From Phycisphaerales bacterium (lineage in GTDB: Bacteria > Planctomycetota > Phycisphaerae > Phycisphaerales > SM1A02): a stretch of 14,317 nucleotides of DNA. Position 1 is the first letter of the stretch; every line of letters starts with the position of its first letter. Below are positions 1 to 6,057 of the stretch, in pieces. Both the position numbers and the translations under genes were made by a program. The notes beneath the pieces were generated by a model. The model was not told the DNA's origin, did not search any database, and worked only from the letters and a program-made list of their open reading frames with translations. Where the stretch lies: contig JAKVBR010000020.1 of NCBI GenBank assembly GCA_022447165.1, positions 1-14,317 on the forward strand, in the 5' to 3' direction.

Positions 1-1
1 C

Positions 2-577
2 AAAGAAGAACTCCAAGGCCTACTTGCCAAAGCAGCAAGCGGTGACGAATTTGCTTGGAAGCAAATCGTTGATGCATATGCCTTCAGAGTTTTTGCACTT
101 CTTCGCTCTAAATGTATGAATGAAGACTTAGCAGAGGAGATTACTCAGTCGACGTTTTGCACTGTTGCGGAGAAACTAGCGGGGTACACAGAAAGCGGCA
201 AATTTGAGCCCTGGTTGTTCAGAATCGCGATGAATCGACTCCGTGACGAAATGAGGCGTCGAAAGCGACACGCTGTTCCTATGGAAAATGAAATGATTGG
301 CATTTTGACCAAGGGAACTACTGATTCGGAGTCTGATAATAGTCCAGATGAATTGGCATTAAAACGTCTCAGGGAAGCAGTCCGAATGCTCCCAAGCTCC
401 GATCAAGACATTATCCATATGCGACATTCGGCTGGTATGAGCTATAAACAGATTGCAAGTGCATTAGATGAACCCTTAGGCACGGTTTTGGCGAGGCAAC
501 ATCGGGCACTCAAAAAATTAAAAAGTTTGATGGAAACTGGGCTAGAACAAGAAAAGGGGGCAATTGAATCGAGTTAG
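2..577 (+). CDS. ECF-type RNA polymerase sigma-70 factor (5' end outside window)
   Basis: Alternative sigma factor that would direct core RNA polymerase to a small promoter set. The open frame runs from the window edge, so the start lies upstream and 191 codons are visible. The ATG at 116 is internal, because the codons before it (ending in ALLRSKC) continue region 2 without a break. Region 2 is seen as EEITQSTF followed by WLFRIAMNRLRDEMRRRKR, the usual core-binding and -10-recognition segment. Region 4 follows a short acidic linker and contains LREAVRMLPSSDQDII and SYKQIASALDEPLGTVLARQ, a helix-turn-helix for the -35 element. The C-terminus is short, as expected for an ECF factor. The next gene begins 20 bases later with a good ribosome site and encodes a one-pass membrane protein, the usual position for a cognate anti-sigma factor. 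Family is secure; target promoters are unknown. Confidence 0.93.
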   Translation, partial: KEELQGLLAKAASGDEFAWKQIVDAYAFRVFALLRSKCMNEDLAEEITQSTFCTVAEKLAGYTESGKFEPWLFRIAMNRLRDEMRRRKRHAVPMENEMIGILTKGTTDSESDNSPDELALKRLREAVRMLPSSDQDIIHMRHSAGMSYKQIASALDEPLGTVLARQHRALKKLKSLMETGLEQEKGAIESS

Positions 578-597
578 ATTCGTTTGAGAGGAAGCAC

Positions 598-1203
598 ATG
601 AATTACGAAGATTGTCATCAAAACGAGAGTGATTGGACTCCTGAAGAACGCATGCTCGATGCATCGCTTTCTGAAGCAATGCAATCGTCGTGTCCTCAGG
701 GATTAGAGGCGAGCGTGTTTAGTGCGTCTCGTTTGCACTTAACAAAGCAAGATGATCATCAGATTGAACAAAGCAATGAAGCAATCGAAGCATTACTAAA
801 TAAAGCGTATGCTCTTCAAGTTGATGAATCGATTTCCAGTCGAGTGTTTAATGCTTCGGTTGCGTCTTTACCTCATTCTCAAACAGCAGTTATCGCGACA
901 ATTGGTTCTCCCTCGAATTGGCGTCAACTTGCAGCAGCGGCTTGCTTGCTCCTTACTACTGTCATCGCAATTCGATTTGGGATGGTTGAACGAGTCGAGC
1001 CAGCGAACCCAGAAAATCATTTTGAATCTTTTGCATCTGTTTCAATTGAAGACAACGAAGGGTACCTGCTTGATGAATTGGAGTTAGAAGATTATTCACT
1101 CATCTCAGATACACAAGAACTCGCTTATGCAGACATTGCAAGCAGTTTCAATAGTTTGAGAGATGATATCGCACTATGGCAGTCAGGATTACTCACTGAA
1201 TAA
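598..1203 (+). CDS. Single-pass membrane protein, probable anti-sigma factor
   Basis: 201 residues. The ATG at 598 follows an AGAGGA ribosome site at 587-592 with 5-base spacing. One hydrophobic segment, about residues 110-126 (LAAAACLLLTTVIAI), separates a hydrophilic N-terminal part of about 109 residues from an acidic tail of about 75 residues. I see no HXXXCXXC zinc anti-sigma motif. The N-terminal part holds a two-fold repeat: residues 22-46 and 65-89 align on SVFSAS and RVFNAS, with matching A, L and A positions before them at a constant offset of 43. Position directly after the ECF sigma gene and the topology (soluble N-terminus, one membrane helix, external tail) fit a membrane anti-sigma factor that holds the sigma until an envelope signal arrives. 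That role is inferred from context; no named family was recognised. Confidence 0.75.
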   Translation: MNYEDCHQNESDWTPEERMLDASLSEAMQSSCPQGLEASVFSASRLHLTKQDDHQIEQSNEAIEALLNKAYALQVDESISSRVFNASVASLPHSQTAVIATIGSPSNWRQLAAAACLLLTTVIAIRFGMVERVEPANPENHFESFASVSIEDNEGYLLDELELEDYSLISDTQELAYADIASSFNSLRDDIALWQSGLLTE

Positions 1204-1227
1204 TGTGAGTGCGAAGGAGAAATCCGC

Positions 1228-1935
1228 ATGAGTATCATGGCAACACTTTGTAGTTTGGGAATAGCTCTTGGCGCTTCTCATCATGCACCTCAATCGAGTT
1301 TGCAATCGCCTTTTCACATACACCACATGTTGACTATTCCACCACCGATTGAGGTCACTATTCGTTCAACCACAGAACGACGACACCGCGATGGAAGAGG
1401 AATGCATCGTATGTTGGAGTTTGGTGATGCTGAAAGAGTTGATGTTTTAACACCAGAGTATTGTGAACGAGTCATGGGCATTGCGGAAGAAATCGACCCT
1501 GCAATTGCGGCGTACCTTAAAACCATGTGCGAAGAAGATCCCGAAGGATTTGAGCGCGTGATTCGAAGACAGGGAAAACGCCTCGGCTCGCTGATGCGAT
1601 TGAAACAAACAGATCCTGCACTGTATGACATTCGCCTGACCGGACTTAAAACAGACGCAGAAATCATCCGTGTTTCGCAAGCACTGCAAGTGGCTGGACC
1701 AGATGATCCTCAACTTCAAGCAAATGCGGCGGAACTGAGAGCGTTAATCGGCGCAAGAATTAAGAATGCAACGAAAGCTAAGGAACTTGATATCAAGCGA
1801 CTTCAAAAGCACATCGAGAAGCTTCAAGCAGAGATTGCAGAAACCGAACATCGTTTTGATGAACTCGTTGAAAAAAGATTCAATCAGTTATTCGATGTTG
1901 TCCAAAATGTAAATTCAACTCCTAAAGGGGAGTGA
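1228..1935 (+). CDS. Hypothetical coiled-coil protein, possibly exported
   Basis: 235 residues. The start has a strong AAGGAGA ribosome site (1214-1220) 7 bases ahead. The first 17 residues are mildly hydrophobic and end in GASHH, which could be a weak signal peptide, but there is no basic N-terminus, so export is uncertain. The middle (about residues 75-150) is charged and helical. Residues about 160-222 have the heptad-like spacing of a coiled coil (for example KRLQKHIEKLQAEIAETE). It lies 24 bases after the probable anti-sigma gene and 12 bases before the permease gene, so it is probably co-transcribed with both. A periplasmic partner of the sigma/anti-sigma pair is a reasonable guess, similar in outline to other small helical envelope-stress proteins. 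I do not recognise a family and the function is unknown. Confidence 0.7.
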   Translation: MSIMATLCSLGIALGASHHAPQSSLQSPFHIHHMLTIPPPIEVTIRSTTERRHRDGRGMHRMLEFGDAERVDVLTPEYCERVMGIAEEIDPAIAAYLKTMCEEDPEGFERVIRRQGKRLGSLMRLKQTDPALYDIRLTGLKTDAEIIRVSQALQVAGPDDPQLQANAAELRALIGARIKNATKAKELDIKRLQKHIEKLQAEIAETEHRFDELVEKRFNQLFDVVQNVNSTPKGE

Positions 1936-1947
1936 ACTGTTTAGTAT

Positions 1948-2859
1948 GTGTGTATGACACAAAAGAACCGAACACGAAAAGACATCCTTGCGGTGCTTTT
2001 TTTTGTGGTTGTGTTGTCGTTTGTCATAGGTGTTGTGTGGGCGACGCAAGACGATGGGGGGGGGCGACGATTTGAACAAACTCATTTTGAAGCAGCATTG
2101 CTCCCACCAACTTGGTTCGGTAGCGAGCGTCATATTTTTGGAACGGACCAACTTGGTAGAGACTTGTTCGCTCGCTGCCTTGTCGGCGGGGCGCTGAGTT
2201 TAGGGGTTGGGTTGTTCGCGGCATTAATTGCTGTTTCCTTAGGGACGCTTTGGGGAACAATTGCTGCAGTAAGGGGGGGTGCATGGGACGCAGCGATGAT
2301 GCGAATCGTTGACATTCTCTATGGACTCCCATCAATCATGCTCGTCGTGCTCATTTCAGTGGCTGCCTCTACGTTAGTGACAAGCACAAATGACTCGCCA
2401 ATTTCCGAAGAAGTCGTTAATGTCGTCGCACTCTTTACTGCGATTGGTATCGTGAGTTGGTTAACTGTGTCACGCGTCATTCGTGGGCAGGTTAAAAGTG
2501 TAGTTTCAAGACCCTCACTTCAGGCCTGCAAAGTCATTGGCGTCTCTCAGTTGCGAACATTTACGCATCATATTTTTCCAGCCATTCTCGGGCCCATCGT
2601 TGTGTATGCAACATTGACGATTCCTGCAGCAATGTTGTCTGAAGCATTTCTCAGTTTTCTAGGGATTGGGATTCGCGAGCCGCTTCCAAGTTGGGGGAAT
2701 CTTGCTTCAGACGGATTAAGCCAGTTAAACCCAGTTCATTCTCGCTGGTGGTTACTCTTTTGGCCTTGTCTCTGCATCGCTTCAACGTTAATCGTCATGA
2801 ACTGGCTTGGGAACAAACTGCGAGTTCGGCTTGACCCAACACTTGGGGCTTCAACATGA
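1948..2859 (+). CDS. ABC transporter permease, OppC/DppC type
   Basis: Inner-membrane subunit of a peptide- or nickel-type ABC importer. The N-terminal helix is at residues 12-32. The family hallmark FGTDQLGRDLFAR is at 64-76, followed by the membrane-domain helices. The coupling loop that contacts the ATPase is seen as CKVIGVSQLRTFTHHIFP (194-211), and the C-terminal signature AFLSFLGIGIREPLPSWGN follows (233-251). Length (303) is normal for OppC/DppC. The start could be the GTG at 1948 or the ATG at 1954; both lie downstream of AAAGGGGAG around 1924-1932. The gene ends in an ATGA overlap with the ATPase gene. No OppB/DppB partner or binding protein is present in the window, so the transporter is incomplete here. 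A run of nine G bases at 2056-2064 crosses codons 36-39. Confidence 0.9.
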   Translation: MCMTQKNRTRKDILAVLFFVVVLSFVIGVVWATQDDGGGRRFEQTHFEAALLPPTWFGSERHIFGTDQLGRDLFARCLVGGALSLGVGLFAALIAVSLGTLWGTIAAVRGGAWDAAMMRIVDILYGLPSIMLVVLISVAASTLVTSTNDSPISEEVVNVVALFTAIGIVSWLTVSRVIRGQVKSVVSRPSLQACKVIGVSQLRTFTHHIFPAILGPIVVYATLTIPAAMLSEAFLSFLGIGIREPLPSWGNLASDGLSQLNPVHSRWWLLFWPCLCIASTLIVMNWLGNKLRVRLDPTLGAST

Positions 2860-3671
2860 GTGAAGCGCTCTTATCAGTTTCTGACTTGTCGATTGGTATT
2901 GATGGAAAGAGCATCGTAAGCGAAGTGTCTTTTTCAATTCAAAGACAGCAAACACTTGGTGTTGTAGGTGAATCGGGCTCAGGCAAAAGCATGACTTCGC
3001 TCGCCCTTATAGGATTGTTACCAAGGGGCTCAACTGTCACAGGAAGCATTCGTTTCAAAGGGGAAGAGATTGCAAACGCTCCACAGAAACAGATGCGGAC
3101 GATTCGAGGCAAACGCATTGCGATGATTTTTCAAGAGCCAATGAGTTCACTTAATCCCGTTCTTACAGTTGGTCACCAACTCGAAGAGACGCTCTTAACG
3201 CACGAGCAGTTGTCTAAGAAATCAGCGAGAGCTCAATCAATCGACGCAATTAAAGCAGTTGGTATTGAAGCAGAGAAGTATGGAGCATATCCACACGAAT
3301 GCTCTGGAGGGATGCAACAACGAATCATGATTGCGATGGCTTTGTTGTGTAGCCCAGACGTACTCATTGCTGATGAGCCAACGACAGCACTTGACGCAAC
3401 GACATCAAAATCCATCATCAAACTGCTTGGAACATTGATGAAGGAAAGAGGGATGAGTATGCTCTTTATCTCGCATGACATTAACAGCGTGGCAATGATT
3501 GCAGATGATCTTTTCGTCATGTGGAACGGAAAAATCGTTGAATCTGGGGAGACGCAGCGCGTGCTTACTACGCCCTCCCACAAGTACACCAAAGGGCTAC
3601 TTGCGTGCAAACCCGCATTAGACAAGAAATTACGCCGGTTACCGACGCTTGAAGAGTCCATGGGTGCATAA
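2856..3671 (+). CDS. ABC transporter ATP-binding protein, OppD/DppD type
   Basis: Cytoplasmic ATPase that powers the permease encoded just upstream; the two genes overlap by four bases (ATGA), indicating coupled translation. Visible motifs: Walker A GESGSGKS (38-45), Q-loop IFQEPMSSLNP with Q93, signature ECSGGMQQR (148-156), Walker B DVLIADEP (168-175), D-loop TALD (177-180) and switch histidine ISHD (H207). The SGGMQQR form and the Q-loop sequence are typical of the oligopeptide/dipeptide/nickel subfamily. The C-terminal HPY-type extension is short (SHKYTKGLLACKP onward), making 271 residues against about 320-330 for typical OppD. That length is closer to NikD. No second ATPase (OppF/DppF) follows. 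Substrate cannot be told from sequence. Confidence 0.92.
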   Translation: MSEALLSVSDLSIGIDGKSIVSEVSFSIQRQQTLGVVGESGSGKSMTSLALIGLLPRGSTVTGSIRFKGEEIANAPQKQMRTIRGKRIAMIFQEPMSSLNPVLTVGHQLEETLLTHEQLSKKSARAQSIDAIKAVGIEAEKYGAYPHECSGGMQQRIMIAMALLCSPDVLIADEPTTALDATTSKSIIKLLGTLMKERGMSMLFISHDINSVAMIADDLFVMWNGKIVESGETQRVLTTPSHKYTKGLLACKPALDKKLRRLPTLEESMGA

Positions 3672-3817
3672 TCCAATAAATCTGCTTTTTTGTTCGTTGA
3701 GCTGAAAGTAACGCACCTGCGTATGGATTATGTAGGTAGAACCATCGCGATGGGCAAGCATTGGGCTGCTTCTCTTCTCCTCACCCAATTTTTGACCTCC
3801 AATCCTTCACCCATCGC
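3665..3817. other. Stretch of nested inverted repeats, possible structured RNA
   Basis: Between the ATPase stop and the next gene several arms pair. Arm A: 3665-3675 with 3724-3734 (11 pairs, one G-T). Inside it is a small hairpin, ACGC 3711-3714 with GCGT 3719-3722, loop ACCT. Arm B: GCGATGGG 3747-3754 with CCCATCGC 3810-3817. Inside arm B, ATTGGG 3760-3765 pairs with CCCAAT 3784-3789. A 12-base palindrome CCATCGCGATGG (3742-3753) overlaps arm B and would compete with it. The left side of arm A includes the ATPase stop codon. This could be a 3' element of the transporter mRNA, a leader of the gene at 3888, or chance. No known riboswitch class was recognised. Confidence 0.4.
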
Positions 3818-3887
3818 TTTCGGTTCTGGTTTGTTTTCTTAGGGGGGGCTGGCTTGGATGGTCAGTTTCAAATGGCAGGAGCCCACT

Positions 3888-4298
3888 ATGGTCAGAATCG
3901 AATCAAATACTTACGACCACGCAGTTGAACAATTGCAACAATCCGGAACGACTCAGGCAAGAATGCGTGTCTGGGACTTTATCAATTCACAACCATCACT
4001 GTTTTTTGTGCAGTGTGGGAGTGGCTCTAGTGTTGTGCCGTGGATTATGTTTGAAGGTGACGAACCAATGGCAATGGTATTCACCTCTTGGGAACGTGCG
4101 AAGCAAGCGGCAGATTCATGCATTGAACAGAAACATGAGATTAGGGTCGTTGGTCTTCCCACCAATGCTGCCTCCATGTACATCAATGCTATTGCAGCCC
4201 AAGGTGTCCCAAACATATGTTTTAATCATGGACCACAACGATTCGATGCAACGATGGACGAAGTACTCATCGCGGTAGGGTCATTAACACGGCATTAA
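3888..4298 (+). CDS. Small conserved-looking protein, weak SseB-like resemblance
   Basis: 136 residues from the ATG at 3888, chosen because AGGAG (3877-3881) sits 6 bases ahead. An in-frame ATG at 3858 would add ten residues and has only a run of seven G bases (3842-3848) as ribosome site. Mixed alpha/beta, no signal peptide, no membrane helix. Features recalling the SseB N-terminal domain are a central FTSWERAKQAA stretch (about residues 66-76) and a late FNHGPQRFDATMDEVLIAV stretch, where SseB-like proteins often have a short NPG-type turn. The match is by eye and weak. It is separated from the ATPase gene by about 216 bases and converges with the minus-strand block, ending 15 bases from it. 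Function unknown. Confidence 0.65.
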   Translation: MVRIESNTYDHAVEQLQQSGTTQARMRVWDFINSQPSLFFVQCGSGSSVVPWIMFEGDEPMAMVFTSWERAKQAADSCIEQKHEIRVVGLPTNAASMYINAIAAQGVPNICFNHGPQRFDATMDEVLIAVGSLTRH

Positions 4299-4313
4299 CT
4301 GTTTTTAAAAAGA

Positions 4314-4619
4314 TTACGGCTGTAACTCTCGACCTGTTTCTAAATCCATCACTGACCAATCAAATTGCTTGGCAAGTCTTACGATAGGCAGCCAAGCAAT
4401 TTCTTCTTCAACAATGTAAAGCATCATTTGCCGAACTGGATCTTCATCTGGAGGAAGTTCTAATCGTATGCCCGGTCCCCAAAGTTCATTTCCACCCTCA
4501 ATCTCTGCTTGAGTGTTAAACATTGCGAGTGAATTGACAATCTCACTTCGACTTCCAAGTGGAACTCGTTGTCCATCTTTGTCAGCAGTTCTTGATTGGA
4601 TGACAAAGTGTTTACTCAT
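4314..4619 (-). CDS. Hypothetical 101-residue protein translationally coupled to a receiver
   Basis: The open frame can be extended to 4748, but the ATG at 4617-4619 is the likely start. It overlaps the stop of the receiver gene by eight bases (ATGAGTAA), and everything upstream would lie on top of receiver codons. The 101-residue product begins MSKHFVIQ. It has an acidic central part containing WGPGIRLELPPDEDPVRQMM (about 47-66), then a helical part EEEIAWLPIVRLAKQFDW. No signal peptide, membrane helix or cysteine is present. The tight coupling suggests production in fixed ratio with the receiver protein, perhaps as its partner or output. I do not recognise a named family. It is the last gene of the minus-strand block, with only 15 bases to the convergent gene and no GC hairpin in that gap. 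Confidence 0.7.
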   Translation of the reverse strand: MSKHFVIQSRTADKDGQRVPLGSRSEIVNSLAMFNTQAEIEGGNELWGPGIRLELPPDEDPVRQMMLYIVEEEIAWLPIVRLAKQFDWSVMDLETGRELQP

Positions 4620-5010
4620 GCGTCTGGCTTGCTCTTTCTTCAAGTAAAACAGATACTCGGTTGATGAGGCGATCAAGACTGACTGGCTTGTACAAATACT
4701 CTGACACGCCAAGTGACTGGGCATAAGCCATATGGCGCTTGCCTTCATTTGCAGTCACCATAATGACAACGGGGGGGACTTCCATCTTTGTCAATTCTTC
4801 TAAAACGAGAAAACCTGAACGCTTTGGAAGCATCATGTCAAGAATAACTGCATCAGGATTGACACGTTCGTTCTCTTGAACGGCCTCTGTGCCGTCTTCT
4901 GCAACGGCTGTTGTCGCGCCCTCTGCACGCATAGCAAGTTCCATCGACTCAAGAATATCTGGGTCGTCGTCAACAATCAAAATGGTGTAACCGCTTAATC
5001 GAGCATCCAT
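4612..5010 (-). CDS. Stand-alone response regulator receiver (CheY-like)
   Basis: 132 residues forming one receiver domain and nothing else. The acidic pocket is DDD at 14-16, the phosphoacceptor is D58 in VILDMMLP, the switch threonine is T86 in IMVTA, and the conserved lysine is K108 in LYKPV. All key residues for phosphorylation by a histidine kinase are therefore present, but there is no DNA-binding or enzymatic output domain. It would have to act by protein contact, or as a phospho-relay carrier. The gene starts 12 bases after the acyltransferase stop, with no clear ribosome site ahead of ATG 5010, so translation may depend on coupling. Its end overlaps the start of the 101-residue protein. 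No kinase gene is in the window. A seven-base C run on the coding strand (4771-4777) encodes part of VPPVV. Confidence 0.93.
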   Translation of the reverse strand: MDARLSGYTILIVDDDPDILESMELAMRAEGATTAVAEDGTEAVQENERVNPDAVILDMMLPKRSGFLVLEELTKMEVPPVVIMVTANEGKRHMAYAQSLGVSEYLYKPVSLDRLINRVSVLLEERASQTHE

Positions 5011-5022
5011 CGTTTGGGCATC

Positions 5023-6027
5023 TTAACATTCGATGAGGCGTGCTAGGTCGTCATCTGAGAGCCAAGGCAAGGATTCAAGTTGAGAAATGACTTTTTTAGG
5101 CATTGGCTTGCCCTTTTCTTCGTAGGAAGGACGACTCTTCCACCTTCTGTGTAGCCAAAGATACTGCTCTGGTGCATTTCGAATCATCGTTTCGATTGCA
5201 TGGTTGTATCTCGCGGTGATGTAGTACAGCGGATCATCATGCTGCTGCCACTCTTCTGGAGTTATGAAATCAGTTGATGTCACTTCATATTTGAACTGAC
5301 TGCCAATTCTTCGAGCATGAACGGCTGCAATCGGAATGTTGTACCGCATCGCGAGCAATCCAATCGATTTATACGTTGAAGCAAGTCGCCCAAAGAATGG
5401 GACAAACATGCCTCTGTGCCCAGCATTTTGGTCTGCTATAAATCCAACGTTTACGTTTTGTGCAATGAGTTCTTGAAGAACGGGTACGCCCCCCCATTTG
5501 GTAACCACTTGGAGCCCATATCGTTGCCGAATGTTTAACACATAATCATTGATGAGGGGATTGTCAAGTGGCCTTGCAAGTGCTGCGATTGGATACCCCA
5601 GTACAGAGAGTGCGTATCCAAGTAACTCCCAGTTGCCGCAATGCCCAGTTATAAATATTGTCGGTTGCTTGTTTACTAGTCGCTCAGTGACATGTTCAAG
5701 ACCTTTAAAGGTGATGTACTTGTCAACAGTTGTTGGAGTCACAAGAGAGGGCATTTTCACCGCTTCTGCAGTGAAGAGTTGGAACATGTATTCCATTGAC
5801 TGTTTTGCTAACGAACGGACTTGCTTTTCAGAGTACTCAGGAAAACTCCGTCGTATATTGTTCATCGCACGTTCGCGATGTTTGTGGTCTAGCATGTAAA
5901 GGACATCGCCCACGCACTTTCCAGCATGCATATTGAACGACATTGGCAAACAATCAACGACTGACGCAAAAGCGCGCAGTGGCAGATATTGCGACCATTG
6001 AACAAGGGCTGATTGGTTACGTGCCAT
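5023..6027 (-). CDS. Lysophospholipid / lipid A acyltransferase, LpxL (HtrB) family
   Basis: Inner-membrane enzyme family that adds an acyl chain from acyl-ACP to lipid A precursors or related lipids. The catalytic HX4E motif is GHCGNWE (H129, E134). Further family marks are ARPLDNPLIND (151-161), IADQNAGHRGMFVPFFGR (197-214) and the C-terminal PEQYLWLHRRWKSRP (286-300). Length (334) is slightly above the usual 300-310. The N-terminal region (about 8-45) has the normal family pattern, supporting ATG 6027, although the nearest AGGG lies only two bases before it. The gene follows the BRCT-like membrane protein gene by 30 bases and precedes the receiver gene by 12, so they probably share a transcript. 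Presence of this family supports a Gram-negative envelope with lipid A-like lipid; the exact substrate cannot be told. Confidence 0.93.
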   Translation of the reverse strand: MARNQSALVQWSQYLPLRAFASVVDCLPMSFNMHAGKCVGDVLYMLDHKHRERAMNNIRRSFPEYSEKQVRSLAKQSMEYMFQLFTAEAVKMPSLVTPTTVDKYITFKGLEHVTERLVNKQPTIFITGHCGNWELLGYALSVLGYPIAALARPLDNPLINDYVLNIRQRYGLQVVTKWGGVPVLQELIAQNVNVGFIADQNAGHRGMFVPFFGRLASTYKSIGLLAMRYNIPIAAVHARRIGSQFKYEVTSTDFITPEEWQQHDDPLYYITARYNHAIETMIRNAPEQYLWLHRRWKSRPSYEEKGKPMPKKVISQLESLPWLSDDDLARLIEC

Positions 6028-6057
6028 GACCCTGGGCCAGTCAGTTAAAAAGTTGTT

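Noticed and set aside
3750..3842. 30-codon open frame starting MGKHWAAS in the intergenic stretch
   Set aside because: No ribosome site at a usable distance, and it lies over the inverted-repeat arms; more likely non-coding.
4299..4313. TTTTTAAAAA in the gap between convergent genes as a terminator
   Set aside because: It is a short AT palindrome with no GC stem, not a rho-independent terminator by sequence.
4620..4748. Upstream extension of the 101-residue protein to 4748
   Set aside because: Those codons lie antiphase on the receiver domain, whose residues are clearly under family constraint; the ATG at 4619 gives the usual coupled overlap.
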